DNA from: Bacillota bacterium
Lineage (GTDB): Bacteria; Bacillota; Bacilli; Alicyclobacillales; SLC66
Assembly (NCBI GenBank): GCA_021821185.1
Contig: JAKACU010000117.1
Location: 1-5,699 of the forward strand
Length of the DNA stretch: 5,699 nt
Direction of reading: 5' to 3'
The first letter of the stretch is position 1. Every line of letters begins with the position of its first letter. The position numbers and the translations under genes were made by a program. Below the pieces are notes generated by a model. The model was not told where the DNA came from. It did no database searches and saw nothing but the letters and a program-made list of their open reading frames with translations. Below, in pieces: positions 1-5,688 of this stretch.

Positions 1-2
1 AT

Positions 3-980
3 GGAACGCATAGCCTTAACGAGGCAAAGATTCGACGGACTGATGCGCCTGCTTCTGCCCCATTTGCAGTTGCGGTAGGAGGTACAACCCTGCGTAGCAA
101 CGGTACAGAGTCAGCGTGGACGTATGGTGGGAATAATGGAGGGGCAACAGGAGGAGGTGAGTCTCAGGTTTTTGCAAATCGCGGCGTACCTGACATCTCG
201 CTTAATGCCGATCCTGCAACTGGGTATCAAATTTTTTATAATTATCAACCAACGGTAGTTGGTGGGACGAGTGGCGCAACTCCGGTCTTTGCTGCGATTG
301 TGGCGATGGCAAATGAGCAACGAGCTAAACATGGATTAGCACCTATTAGTGGTTTACGTGCATGGATGGCAGATCATCATGACGAGTTTGTACGTCCTTT
401 ATCAGTAGGAGATAATACTTTTAATGGTGTAACAGGCTATGACACCACAGAAACCTACAATCTATGTACGGGGTATGGAAGCCTTGATGCAACGAAATTT
501 ATTAACGCCTTATCGACCGTACAGCCTACACAACCAACGACACACGATTACCACTTAACCATCACAGTAGTAGATTCGACTGTGAAAGATCATTGGACGC
601 GGTTTACGGCTACCTTAGTGGACGATTCTACACCAGTGCCTAATGCTAAGATACACTTTACGATTACGCGTTCAGTAGGTACGTTTTCTACCGTTGTCGT
701 AACCAATAACGAAGGACAGGCATCAGTTACAATCGGCACGCCAGATACACAGACGATCCATGTAGAAGCTACGTGGACTTCACCTACAGGGAAACTTGTA
801 CAATATCAGTTAACATTCACCTATCAAGATACACCTAATCCTGTCGCCGCCAAAACTGTGTACTACGTGGAGACAGGTGAATTCGCTAGTCAAGTAGATG
901 CACAGGTGATTGTTGATTTCTGTAAAGCGCATGGTTGGGGCGCGGTGATGAAGCAAGTTGAAGTAGGTGGAGTATCGTGA
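3..980 (+). CDS. Sedolisin-like (S53) serine peptidase, C-terminal part, with Ig-like and SPOR-like tail (5' partial)
   Basis: The frame is open at the left edge, so the N-terminus lies outside; 325 residues are visible. Residues 1-170 match the second half of an S53 (sedolisin/kumamolisin) catalytic domain: DAPASAPF then AVGGTTL, VPDISLNADP, and GGTSGATP with the expected catalytic Ser at residue 90. CTGYGS (155-160) closes the domain as in the family. The Glu/Asp of the catalytic triad and the oxyanion-hole Asp would lie just upstream and cannot be checked. Residues about 181-274 are beta-rich and look like a bacterial Ig-like domain (Big_1 style: PVPNAKIHFTI, NNEGQASVTI). Residues about 286-320 (YYVETGEFASQVDAQVIV onward) resemble a SPOR peptidoglycan-binding repeat, less certainly. 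S53 enzymes are normally secreted and work at acid pH. The stop overlaps the GTG of the next gene, so this is part of the lysis operon. Inferred role: cutting envelope or S-layer protein. Confidence 0.85.
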   Translation, partial: GTHSLNEAKIRRTDAPASAPFAVAVGGTTLRSNGTESAWTYGGNNGGATGGGESQVFANRGVPDISLNADPATGYQIFYNYQPTVVGGTSGATPVFAAIVAMANEQRAKHGLAPISGLRAWMADHHDEFVRPLSVGDNTFNGVTGYDTTETYNLCTGYGSLDATKFINALSTVQPTQPTTHDYHLTITVVDSTVKDHWTRFTATLVDDSTPVPNAKIHFTITRSVGTFSTVVVTNNEGQASVTIGTPDTQTIHVEATWTSPTGKLVQYQLTFTYQDTPNPVAAKTVYYVETGEFASQVDAQVIVDFCKAHGWGAVMKQVEVGGVS

Positions 981-1507
981 TCGACATTCGGGCAGGTGAC
1001 ATCCTGCTCTACTATCACTCTCCTGATTTAATTGATCGCGGGATTGACTTTTTCGAGTGGTTCGAGCATCCATACCAACCACTCTATTTTTATCACGCAG
1101 CGGTTGCACTGAGCCACGATAGACAAATTGAAGCCTTTCGCCACGTCGAAATTCGTGCCATTCCATATACCGATCGCCCGTTTATGATATTCCGTCCACC
1201 GATCTGTGACAGTGTGATTGATAAGGGATTGGATCACATACAGAGATATGTGGGTCAATCGTATGATTATACAGTCATTGTAGACGACGCTTTAAGATAC
1301 GTGTCGCACAATCGCATTCATCTGCCAGTCTCGTGGATTGAAAGCGACGAGCGTAAAGAGAAGGACTGCAGCGCGCTTGTCGTTAAATATTTAGTCGCTA
1401 CAAGAATGCTCAAGGCGCTACGATCATCTCATAACAATCTGACGCTTGATCGAAATGCAAGTCCGGAGGATTTATACATCTTACTGCGTTCCTACAAAGT
1501 GGGCTAA
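977..1507 (+). CDS. Permuted NlpC/P60 (YiiX/YebB-type) papain-like hydrolase
   Basis: This 176-residue protein has the circularly permuted NlpC/P60 layout. An N-terminal RAGDILLYY strand (5-13) is followed by the His motif YFYHAAVAL with His40, then IEAF (51-54). A YVGQSYDY motif (91-98) comes next, and the Cys motif KDCSALVVKYL with Cys131 is near the C-terminus. In classical NlpC/P60 enzymes Cys comes before His; here the order is reversed, as in YiiX and poxvirus G6R relatives. Such proteins cleave amide or ester bonds in peptidoglycan peptides or lipids; the substrate here is unknown. There is no signal peptide or membrane segment. The GTG start overlaps the preceding TGA by four bases, with GGTGGA five bases upstream, so translation is likely coupled to the peptidase gene. 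PEDLY near the C-terminus is also usual for the family. Alternatively it could be a virion-associated entry enzyme rather than a lysis enzyme. Confidence 0.8.
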   Translation: MIDIRAGDILLYYHSPDLIDRGIDFFEWFEHPYQPLYFYHAAVALSHDRQIEAFRHVEIRAIPYTDRPFMIFRPPICDSVIDKGLDHIQRYVGQSYDYTVIVDDALRYVSHNRIHLPVSWIESDERKEKDCSALVVKYLVATRMLKALRSSHNNLTLDRNASPEDLYILLRSYKVG

Positions 1508-1528
1508 CCACGATCACATACAGTTAGC

Positions 1529-1534
1529 GGGTGA
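1529..1534 (+). promoter_or_regulatory. Shine-Dalgarno deciding TTG start at 1539
   Basis: GGGTGA lies four bases before the TTG at 1539. The same GGTGA-plus-four-or-five arrangement precedes the starts at 2968 and, on the minus strand, 5117. It supports the short form of the coiled-coil gene over the upstream TTG at 1446. Confidence 0.5.
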
Positions 1535-1538
1535 AGAA

Positions 1539-2033
1539 TTGGAAGAAATCACAGGGTTAAGGCGTGTATCAGACGGCGAAAGGTTGTCTATTGTGGAGAC
1601 GGAAATCAAAAATTTAAGCTCGCAGATTACGGAAGTTAAGACCACGAACGCCAGAATCGAGCAAAAATTAGAGCAGGGCATAGCAGGATTGATTGCCAAA
1701 TTAGACGTATACGCTGAAATCTTTTTGCCACGTAAGGAATATACAGAATCCATCGCGCTGAGAGACGATCGGATTAGCGCCCTGCAACGAGAGCTTGTTA
1801 GGATTGAGGCGGAAACTAAGACGTCCGTCGATAAATTAGAGACAAGAATCGAAACAGAAATCACACGCGTGGACAAAGATGTCGAAACGGTACAGAAGGA
1901 ACAAATTGGTCGCGTCGAGCAGGAACGGAGCGATCGACGGAGAAACCGTCCTCATTGGTTCTTGGTGGCTATTGGAGCCGTATCTCTTCTGTCTAGCATC
2001 ATGGCTGTGGTTATTGCCGCGCATCATTGGTAG
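1539..2033 (+). CDS. Coiled-coil protein with C-terminal membrane anchor (XhlA-like layout)
   Basis: With the TTG at 1539 the product is 164 residues. Residues about 14-130 are a long, highly charged helix with heptad-like spacing (ERLSIVETEIKNL, RISALQRELVRIEAE, VDKLETRIETEITRV). A basic stretch (RRRNRP) is followed by one hydrophobic segment at about 140-160 ending AAHHW. This is the layout of XhlA-type phage lysis proteins, coiled coil plus C-terminal membrane anchor, but XhlA is about half this length and I see no diagnostic motif, so the function is inferred from architecture and context. The frame is open further upstream to a TTG at 1446, but that would overlap the NlpC/P60 gene by 62 bases and lacks a Shine-Dalgarno. 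The TTG at 1539 has GGGTGA four bases upstream, the spacing also seen at 2968. The gap from the upstream stop is then 31 bases. Confidence 0.75.
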   Translation: MEEITGLRRVSDGERLSIVETEIKNLSSQITEVKTTNARIEQKLEQGIAGLIAKLDVYAEIFLPRKEYTESIALRDDRISALQRELVRIEAETKTSVDKLETRIETEITRVDKDVETVQKEQIGRVEQERSDRRRNRPHWFLVAIGAVSLLSSIMAVVIAAHHW

Positions 2034-2040
2034 GAGGTGG
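2032..2040 (+). promoter_or_regulatory. Strong Shine-Dalgarno for the 2044 gene
   Basis: AGGAGGTGG overlaps the stop of the coiled-coil gene and lies a few bases before the ATG at 2044. It is the best ribosome binding site on the plus strand here. It rules out the longer in-frame extension back to 1879, which would lie wholly within the previous gene in another frame. Confidence 0.85.
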
Positions 2041-2043
2041 GGA

Positions 2044-2436
2044 ATGAAACGATTTAACAACTACATCGCTAATCAACTTGCAAAATCCATGGCGACCATG
2101 TGGATGTTCTGGATAGTAGCTATGCTGTGCATGATCGCCTATGCTTTACAACGTCCTATCGGCGCACAGGGTCAAGTCTTATTTTGGGTATCCATTTTTT
2201 TTCAAGGTGTTGCGCTTCCTGTTTTAGCTTTGGTTAGCAATCAGCAGGGCGACAAGACAAACGCTCTCTTGCAAGAGACACACGATGCTGTCATGGGCGA
2301 ATTAGAAAGCGCGCGGAATGTGCAAACCATTTTACTCGACGAGTTAGCAGACATGAAAATTAGGCACACCATGCAGGAACAGATTCTAGCAGAAGTGAAA
2401 GCTATACACAAAGAAATGGGGACAAGCCGTGAATGA
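2044..2436 (+). CDS. Two-helix membrane protein with charged helical tail, holin candidate
   Basis: The 130-residue product has two hydrophobic segments, about 17-35 (ATMWMFWIVAMLCMIAYAL) and 45-64 (VLFWVSIFFQGVALPVLALV). They are joined by a short loop (QRPIGAQGQ). A hydrophilic helical tail follows (about 66-130), rich in Glu, Lys and Gln. A membrane hairpin beside an endolysin gene fits a class II holin or a holin partner. The layout, two helices then a tail with a THDAVMGELE stretch, is also faintly like DUF1003 or small iron-permease-like proteins; I cannot decide between these. The ATG at 2044 is set by the AGGAGG just upstream. The gene starts 11 bases after the coiled-coil gene stops, and its last eight bases overlap the next gene, suggesting coupled translation and possibly a joint complex with the coiled-coil protein. 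Confidence 0.75.
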   Translation: MKRFNNYIANQLAKSMATMWMFWIVAMLCMIAYALQRPIGAQGQVLFWVSIFFQGVALPVLALVSNQQGDKTNALLQETHDAVMGELESARNVQTILLDELADMKIRHTMQEQILAEVKAIHKEMGTSRE

Positions 2437-2956
2437 GGTATTAGGAGCACTTGGCGTTATACAGGGTACGCCACAAACCACGCGATTGGTCACGCCATAC
2501 GCAAATGGTATCAAGGCATTTTCGGCGTTTATCGGATCAGCAAAAACCACAATGCGCACCATGATTTACGGCGCCACGTTGGATACGTTTTTTCAAGACT
2601 TATTGTCGGCAAAAGAACGCGGCGTGGACGTGAAGGTTATTTTTGACCATGACCAATCAGCAGGGCAAACAGAGCATCCGAAGATTATGGAACTAGTGCA
2701 AACCGGATGGGTAGACGGCAAAGACTTTGTGATCGGTACAAGCCCACAATCGGGGCAGATTATCCATATTAAAGCAACGTGGATTGATGGGCGTTGGGTT
2801 GAAGACGGCAGCCTGAACTATTCCGTGAGTGCCTTCAAGCAAATTAACACGATCGGCATTATGAATTGGCCTGAGTACGCGGAATACTTAGATGACATTT
2901 TCAAAAAATCGTGGGCGTGGATTGTCGCCAATGACCAACGGTATCAAATCAAATAG
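2429..2956 (+). CDS. Phospholipase-D-superfamily protein, single HKD motif (Nuc-like)
   Basis: The 175-residue protein carries one complete HKD motif: IIHIKATWIDGRWVEDGSLN gives His113, Lys115 and Asp120 (HxKx4D), followed by Gly127-Ser128 and Asn130. Upstream, DLLSAKERGVDVKVIFDHD (57-75) is the usual beta-strand and helix before the active site in the PLDc_2 family. With one HKD per chain, the active site should form across a homodimer, as in the Salmonella endonuclease Nuc and in BfiI. Family members are nucleases, phosphatidyl transferases or phospholipases, so the substrate is open. No signal peptide or membrane segment is seen, which favours a cytoplasmic nuclease or holin-dependent release. 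It starts with GTG overlapping the upstream gene by eight bases; GGGGA lies six bases before it. Being in a lysis operon is unusual for this family. Confidence 0.82.
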   Translation: MNEVLGALGVIQGTPQTTRLVTPYANGIKAFSAFIGSAKTTMRTMIYGATLDTFFQDLLSAKERGVDVKVIFDHDQSAGQTEHPKIMELVQTGWVDGKDFVIGTSPQSGQIIHIKATWIDGRWVEDGSLNYSVSAFKQINTIGIMNWPEYAEYLDDIFKKSWAWIVANDQRYQIK

Positions 2957-2967
2957 GCGGTGAAAGT

Positions 2968-3738
2968 ATGCTAAAAGGTATTGATGTATCAAGATGGCAG
3001 GGGCATATCGACACTGCACAAGTAGCACAACAAGGTTATTCATTCGGCATCGTAGAGGCGCAGTACGGTACAGATACGCCGAATCCTCTATTCCGTGAAC
3101 AATATGATGGGTTTAAGGCGGTCGGCATGGTATGCGGAGCGTATCAATACGCATTACCAGGTCACGCATCTGCACAAGCACATGTCCACGCTTTCGTGGA
3201 TGTAGTGACACAATTCGACGGATTACCGCCCGTCCTAGACATTGAGGTTACAGACGGTCTGGACGACATTAAGCTAATTGCGTGGTGTCGGGAATGGGCG
3301 AATGCTACACACGTCATTGATCGTAGGAAGCCCATATTGTACGCAAGCGCAGCGTTCATCAAGGAACATGGTTTGACGGCGTTATTTGACACCTTCTTGC
3401 TATGGTTAGCTGATTACGAGAGTGAGACGCCAACGGAATTTGCGTGGACCTTTTGGCAACACTCCCCTACTGGTGTCGTGGCAGGCATCCAAGCAGAAGT
3501 GGATTTGAACGTTTTTCACGGCTCTGTGATTGATCTCATTCGGCTATGCTCGCCTACAGTGATATACGACCCCGTACACATCCAAATTAACGGAGAAAAG
3601 CAGGATCAGGACGGACTGATGATCCAAGATAATACGTTTGTGTCATGGACAAGTTTACGTGCCTTAGATGACAAGATAGAGGCGATTCCTACGGGTGAGA
3701 AGCCCTATGGATACAATTTCACGACAAAGAGAGGTTGA
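2968..3738 (+). CDS. GH25 muramidase endolysin with C-terminal stalk-like domain
   Basis: Residues 1-190 are a glycoside hydrolase family 25 lysozyme (N,O-diacetylmuramidase), which cuts MurNAc-beta-1,4-GlcNAc bonds. The N-terminal GIDVSRWQG has Asp6. PPVLDIEVTDG carries the Asp91-x-Glu93 pair, and EVDLNVFHG has Asp179. These four acidic residues match the known GH25 set (Cpl-1 Asp10, Asp92, Glu94, Asp182) in order and spacing. Residues about 200-256 (VHIQINGEKQDQDGLMIQ, then NTFVSWTSLRALDDKI) resemble the copper-amine-oxidase N-terminal-like 'stalk' domain of spore-former surface proteins, perhaps wall binding; this is less sure. There is no signal peptide, so export should depend on a holin. 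GGTGA four bases before the ATG is the ribosome site. The gene is 11 bases after the PLD-like gene and just before a holin candidate. Confidence 0.92.
   Translation: MLKGIDVSRWQGHIDTAQVAQQGYSFGIVEAQYGTDTPNPLFREQYDGFKAVGMVCGAYQYALPGHASAQAHVHAFVDVVTQFDGLPPVLDIEVTDGLDDIKLIAWCREWANATHVIDRRKPILYASAAFIKEHGLTALFDTFLLWLADYESETPTEFAWTFWQHSPTGVVAGIQAEVDLNVFHGSVIDLIRLCSPTVIYDPVHIQINGEKQDQDGLMIQDNTFVSWTSLRALDDKIEAIPTGEKPYGYNFTTKRG
3728..3734 (+). promoter_or_regulatory. Shine-Dalgarno deciding ATG at 3744
   Basis: AGAGAGG lies inside the end of the GH25 gene, nine bases before the ATG at 3744. It would be too close to the in-frame TTG at 3735 to serve that start, so the ATG is preferred. Confidence 0.6.
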
Positions 3739-3743
3739 TAACG

Positions 3744-4241
3744 ATGCTATTTACAGGCAGCGAGTGGACGACGATTGTTTCAGATGTGGTTGTGGGTGCA
3801 GTGCTGTTATCTACGATGTGGAAATGGTTGAAGAGCCACGATCCGAAGTTGGCTAATGAAGTTCCGGCAGGCATCAAGAAGGATTTGAATGCCGTGGAGC
3901 AGATTGGTCTTGATCTTGCGAAATCGCCGTGGTTTGCAAGCGCGGCCGCTGCTGGAAAGATTGAAACGAAGCACATTCTCGATGCGTTGAACCACCAACA
4001 CCTAATGACTCTAGCTTCGCAGGCGGTGGCTGCAACAGAAAAACCCTTTGCAGAATTATCTCAAATCGAGCAAGGTACGATGATTAGTGAAATTCAAGTG
4101 GATCTCAAGGCGTTTCGTGCTGACTTTACGGCGTCAGACATTGCGAAAGCTATTGTGCAAGTTGAGAAAGACGTGCAGACGTTACTTCCCAATATGGAAA
4201 AGGCGAAAGAGTTGTCACAGGCGATTGTTGCTAAGGCTTGA
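3744..4241 (+). CDS. Small protein with one N-terminal membrane segment, holin candidate
   Basis: The 165-residue product has one hydrophobic segment at about 8-26 (WTTIVSDVVVGAVLLSTMW), then WKWLKSHDPK. The remainder is mostly helical and charged (KKDLNAVEQIGLDLAKS, SQAVAATEKPFAELSQIEQ, KAIVQVEKDVQTLL). A single N-terminal helix plus a helical cytoplasmic body recalls the LLH-family phage holins (phage_holin_6 group), but that similarity is by layout, not by motif. A position directly after the endolysin supports a holin or holin-regulator role. The ATG at 3744 is five bases after the GH25 stop. It is the last gene of the plus-strand operon and faces a convergent minus-strand gene. Confidence 0.72.
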   Translation: MLFTGSEWTTIVSDVVVGAVLLSTMWKWLKSHDPKLANEVPAGIKKDLNAVEQIGLDLAKSPWFASAAAAGKIETKHILDALNHQHLMTLASQAVAATEKPFAELSQIEQGTMISEIQVDLKAFRADFTASDIAKAIVQVEKDVQTLLPNMEKAKELSQAIVAKA

Positions 4242-4248
4242 TACTCTT

Positions 4249-4298
4249 CTTAGCTAAGGAAACAGGTATTCATCACACCAAAATTCGATGCATTGCAT
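4249..4298. repeat. Two short palindromes in the intergenic gap
   Basis: CTTAGCTAAG (4249-4258) is a perfect 10-bp palindrome. ATGCATTGCAT (4288-4298) is symmetric around one central base. CTTAGC (4249-4254) could also pair with GCTAAG (4230-4235) at the end of the holin candidate gene, a weak 6-bp stem. The rest of the 4242-4302 stretch shows nothing recognisable. Confidence 0.3.
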
Positions 4299-4302
4299 AC
4301 CG

Positions 4303-4362
4303 TGAGTGTCGTGAATGGGCGTAACAACGATTGATGTTCACGGCACCCATTCACGGCATTCA
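4303..4362. terminator. 17-bp inverted repeat between convergent genes, possible bidirectional terminator
   Basis: The arms 4303-4319 and 4346-4362 pair over 17 bp with two G-T wobbles; the core is CGTGAATGGG against CCCATTCACG. The loop is 26 bases. It lies between the last plus-strand gene and the end of the minus-strand gene, where a shared terminator is expected. No clear T-run follows on either strand and the loop is long, so it may instead be a protein-binding dyad. A competing hairpin pairs CGTGAA (4310-4315) with TTCACG (4337-4342). Confidence 0.45.
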
Positions 4363-4367
4363 ATGAT

Positions 4368-5117
4368 TTAACCTTCGCAATCGTCGGTCATCACGATCGA
4401 TGAATGTTCACGAAAATGTTTCATCGCCTTGGTTCGGATCAAATAGTATTCATCGTGGGTTTTCGGAATACCATTTTCGCCTAATTCGCACTGCACACGA
4501 TATAAAGCGTGTTTCAACACGTAGCGGTTATAAAGCAGGAGATATTCGTCATAAAAATATTCCTTCATTTCTTCGAGTGTTTGTTTGATGGATTCGTACC
4601 GTTCTTTCACGATCGGCAATTTGAATCGCGCTTTAGCGATGTGCGGTGCGCGTGCAGCGGCTAACCGTTCTGTTGCTGTCATGGGTACGGATTCGTCGCC
4701 TTGTGTTTCGCGCAATAACGTGTAGACGGCTTGCAAGATTTCGTTTTCATCCTTGGTGTCAGCGAATGTGTCAGCCAACCGATCAGCTACCCTTTGGCGT
4801 GTGGCGTATGTAAATGCCGCTGGATCAAGATAGCGCGATAAGGTGTTGATCGTATCATTTTGAACATCCGTCCACGTCTCGGTTTGCAATCTCCACAATA
4901 CATCCAAATCATCCTCGTCTGGGCGCTTATTAGCCGTAACACTAGGCATAATCAATAAGCCTTCTCCACTTGCATTCTTCTCTAACCGCCTGATCTCCGC
5001 TGGAGCCACTCGAAACCATTCCAACAAGTGTTCAATGCGCTTTTCAATCTCCGAACTTTTTGGCGTGTCTAAATCCAAGCTGTGTTGAATGCCTAGTTTC
5101 TCCACCGCGATCGCCAC
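4368..5117 (-). CDS. Unrecognised helical 249-residue protein
   Basis: I do not recognise this protein. It is soluble, with no signal peptide or hydrophobic segment, strongly charged and predicted largely helical. Visible pieces are an EKRIEHLLEWF helix near residue 25-35, an acidic patch RPDEDDLDVLW (about 65-75), and a Tyr-rich helix at 184-212 (MKEYFYDEYLLLYNRY). It lies 52 bases after the MazG-like gene on the same strand and is probably co-transcribed with it, so a phage accessory or regulatory role is possible. The GTG at 5117 has GGTGA five bases upstream; a second GTG at 5105 preceded by AGGTGG nine bases away is also plausible and would remove four residues. No Cys-pair zinc knuckle, helix-turn-helix or nucleotide-binding motif stands out. 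It ends five bases from the large inverted repeat. Confidence 0.75.
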   Translation of the reverse strand: MAIAVEKLGIQHSLDLDTPKSSEIEKRIEHLLEWFRVAPAEIRRLEKNASGEGLLIMPSVTANKRPDEDDLDVLWRLQTETWTDVQNDTINTLSRYLDPAAFTYATRQRVADRLADTFADTKDENEILQAVYTLLRETQGDESVPMTATERLAAARAPHIAKARFKLPIVKERYESIKQTLEEMKEYFYDEYLLLYNRYVLKHALYRVQCELGENGIPKTHDEYYLIRTKAMKHFREHSSIVMTDDCEG

Positions 5118-5169
5118 CTACCTCACCCCGATTTCTTTTCTATTAGTGTAGTGTGATTTTTTCACATAT

Positions 5170-5688
5170 TCAATACTTCAAGCTACCGTGCCGATAACTG
5201 CGCGTTTTGTTGTACAACATTTTCGACACGAGTGCTTGCGGCAAGTCTAGGTGATTCGTTTTTGCTGTATCAAAGACACGGATAATCACGTCGGCTAGTT
5301 CTTCAGCTACTAACTGATCGCCCGCGTTTTTCCTATCTGCTTGAATGGCTTCCCCTAACTCCGACATGATGAGCGCGATGGATGTGGGAAACGGGACTTC
5401 TTGTTCATGCCACCCCTTAGATTTCGCTGTTTCGTGTGCTTCGCGGGTTAGCGCGTCGATAGCTAATTGATACATTTTCCATTCTGGCGGTAAATCGTCT
5501 TCTATTGCGTGGCTTTTCGTATATTCATTGGCCATTGGTTGATCCTCCTGTGTAACTTCTTGTTTGTGTGACTCGATGACCTTTTGCTCTGCATTGTTTT
5601 CTGGTTTGCGCAAAATGTCAGTAATACCTACATAGTCTCTGATCGCCGCACGTTCCTTAGTGGTGTCATCCATTCCCCATCGTGACAA
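5170..5688 (-). CDS. MazG-like nucleotide pyrophosphohydrolase
   Basis: The C-terminal 121 residues (from the ATG at 5535) are a MazG-like all-alpha NTP pyrophosphohydrolase, which turns (d)NTPs into NMP and PPi with Mg2+. Counting from that Met, SELGEA holds Glu59-x-x-Glu62 and EELADVIIRVFD holds Glu79-x-x-Asp82, the metal-binding ExxE and ExxD pairs, with Asp89 after. HETAKSKGWHE before them and YNKTRSYRHG at the end are typical of phage MazG-like proteins. The frame runs on upstream for 51 residues (hydrophilic, DDTTKERAAIRDY and onward) to a TTG at 5688 with GGTGG four bases before it. No other frame covers 5536-5627, so I give the 172-residue form, but AGGAGG eight bases before the ATG at 5535 is a strong site for a 121-residue form. 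Role: nucleotide-pool or alarmone control during infection, by family inference. Confidence 0.85.
   Translation of the reverse strand: MSRWGMDDTTKERAAIRDYVGITDILRKPENNAEQKVIESHKQEVTQEDQPMANEYTKSHAIEDDLPPEWKMYQLAIDALTREAHETAKSKGWHEQEVPFPTSIALIMSELGEAIQADRKNAGDQLVAEELADVIIRVFDTAKTNHLDLPQALVSKMLYNKTRSYRHGSLKY
5544..5549 (-). promoter_or_regulatory. Internal Shine-Dalgarno before ATG 5535 of the MazG-like gene
   Basis: On the minus strand AGGAGG lies eight bases before an in-frame ATG, which is followed immediately by the MazG-like region. It is the strongest ribosome site on the minus strand. Either this is the true start, or the gene makes a long and a short product. It could also be chance, since these bases encode Gln-Glu-Asp in the long form. 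Confidence 0.6.

Noticed and set aside
810..1258. Minus-strand open frames opposite the peptidase and NlpC/P60 genes
   Set aside because: They are antisense to well-supported coding regions and their translations show no domain features.
1232..1523. 12-base direct repeat GATCACATACAG at 1232 and 1512
   Set aside because: About one 12-base repeat is expected by chance in a window this size, and nothing else supports it as an attachment site.
1446..1538. Longer form of the coiled-coil gene from a TTG at 1446
   Set aside because: It would overlap the NlpC/P60 gene by 62 bases, has no ribosome site, and the extra residues are simply the other frame of that gene.
1879..2043. In-frame extension of the two-helix membrane protein
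   Set aside because: It lies wholly within the coiled-coil gene in another frame, and a strong AGGAGG directs the ATG at 2044.
5152..5166. Small hairpin TGTGA/TCACA between the minus-strand genes
   Set aside because: A 5-bp, AT-rich stem around a T loop is too weak to call a terminator.
5145..5173. Possible minus-strand promoter, TTGAAT and TACACT with 17-base spacing
   Set aside because: Each box matches only four of six consensus bases, and the gap between the two genes is short enough for one transcript.
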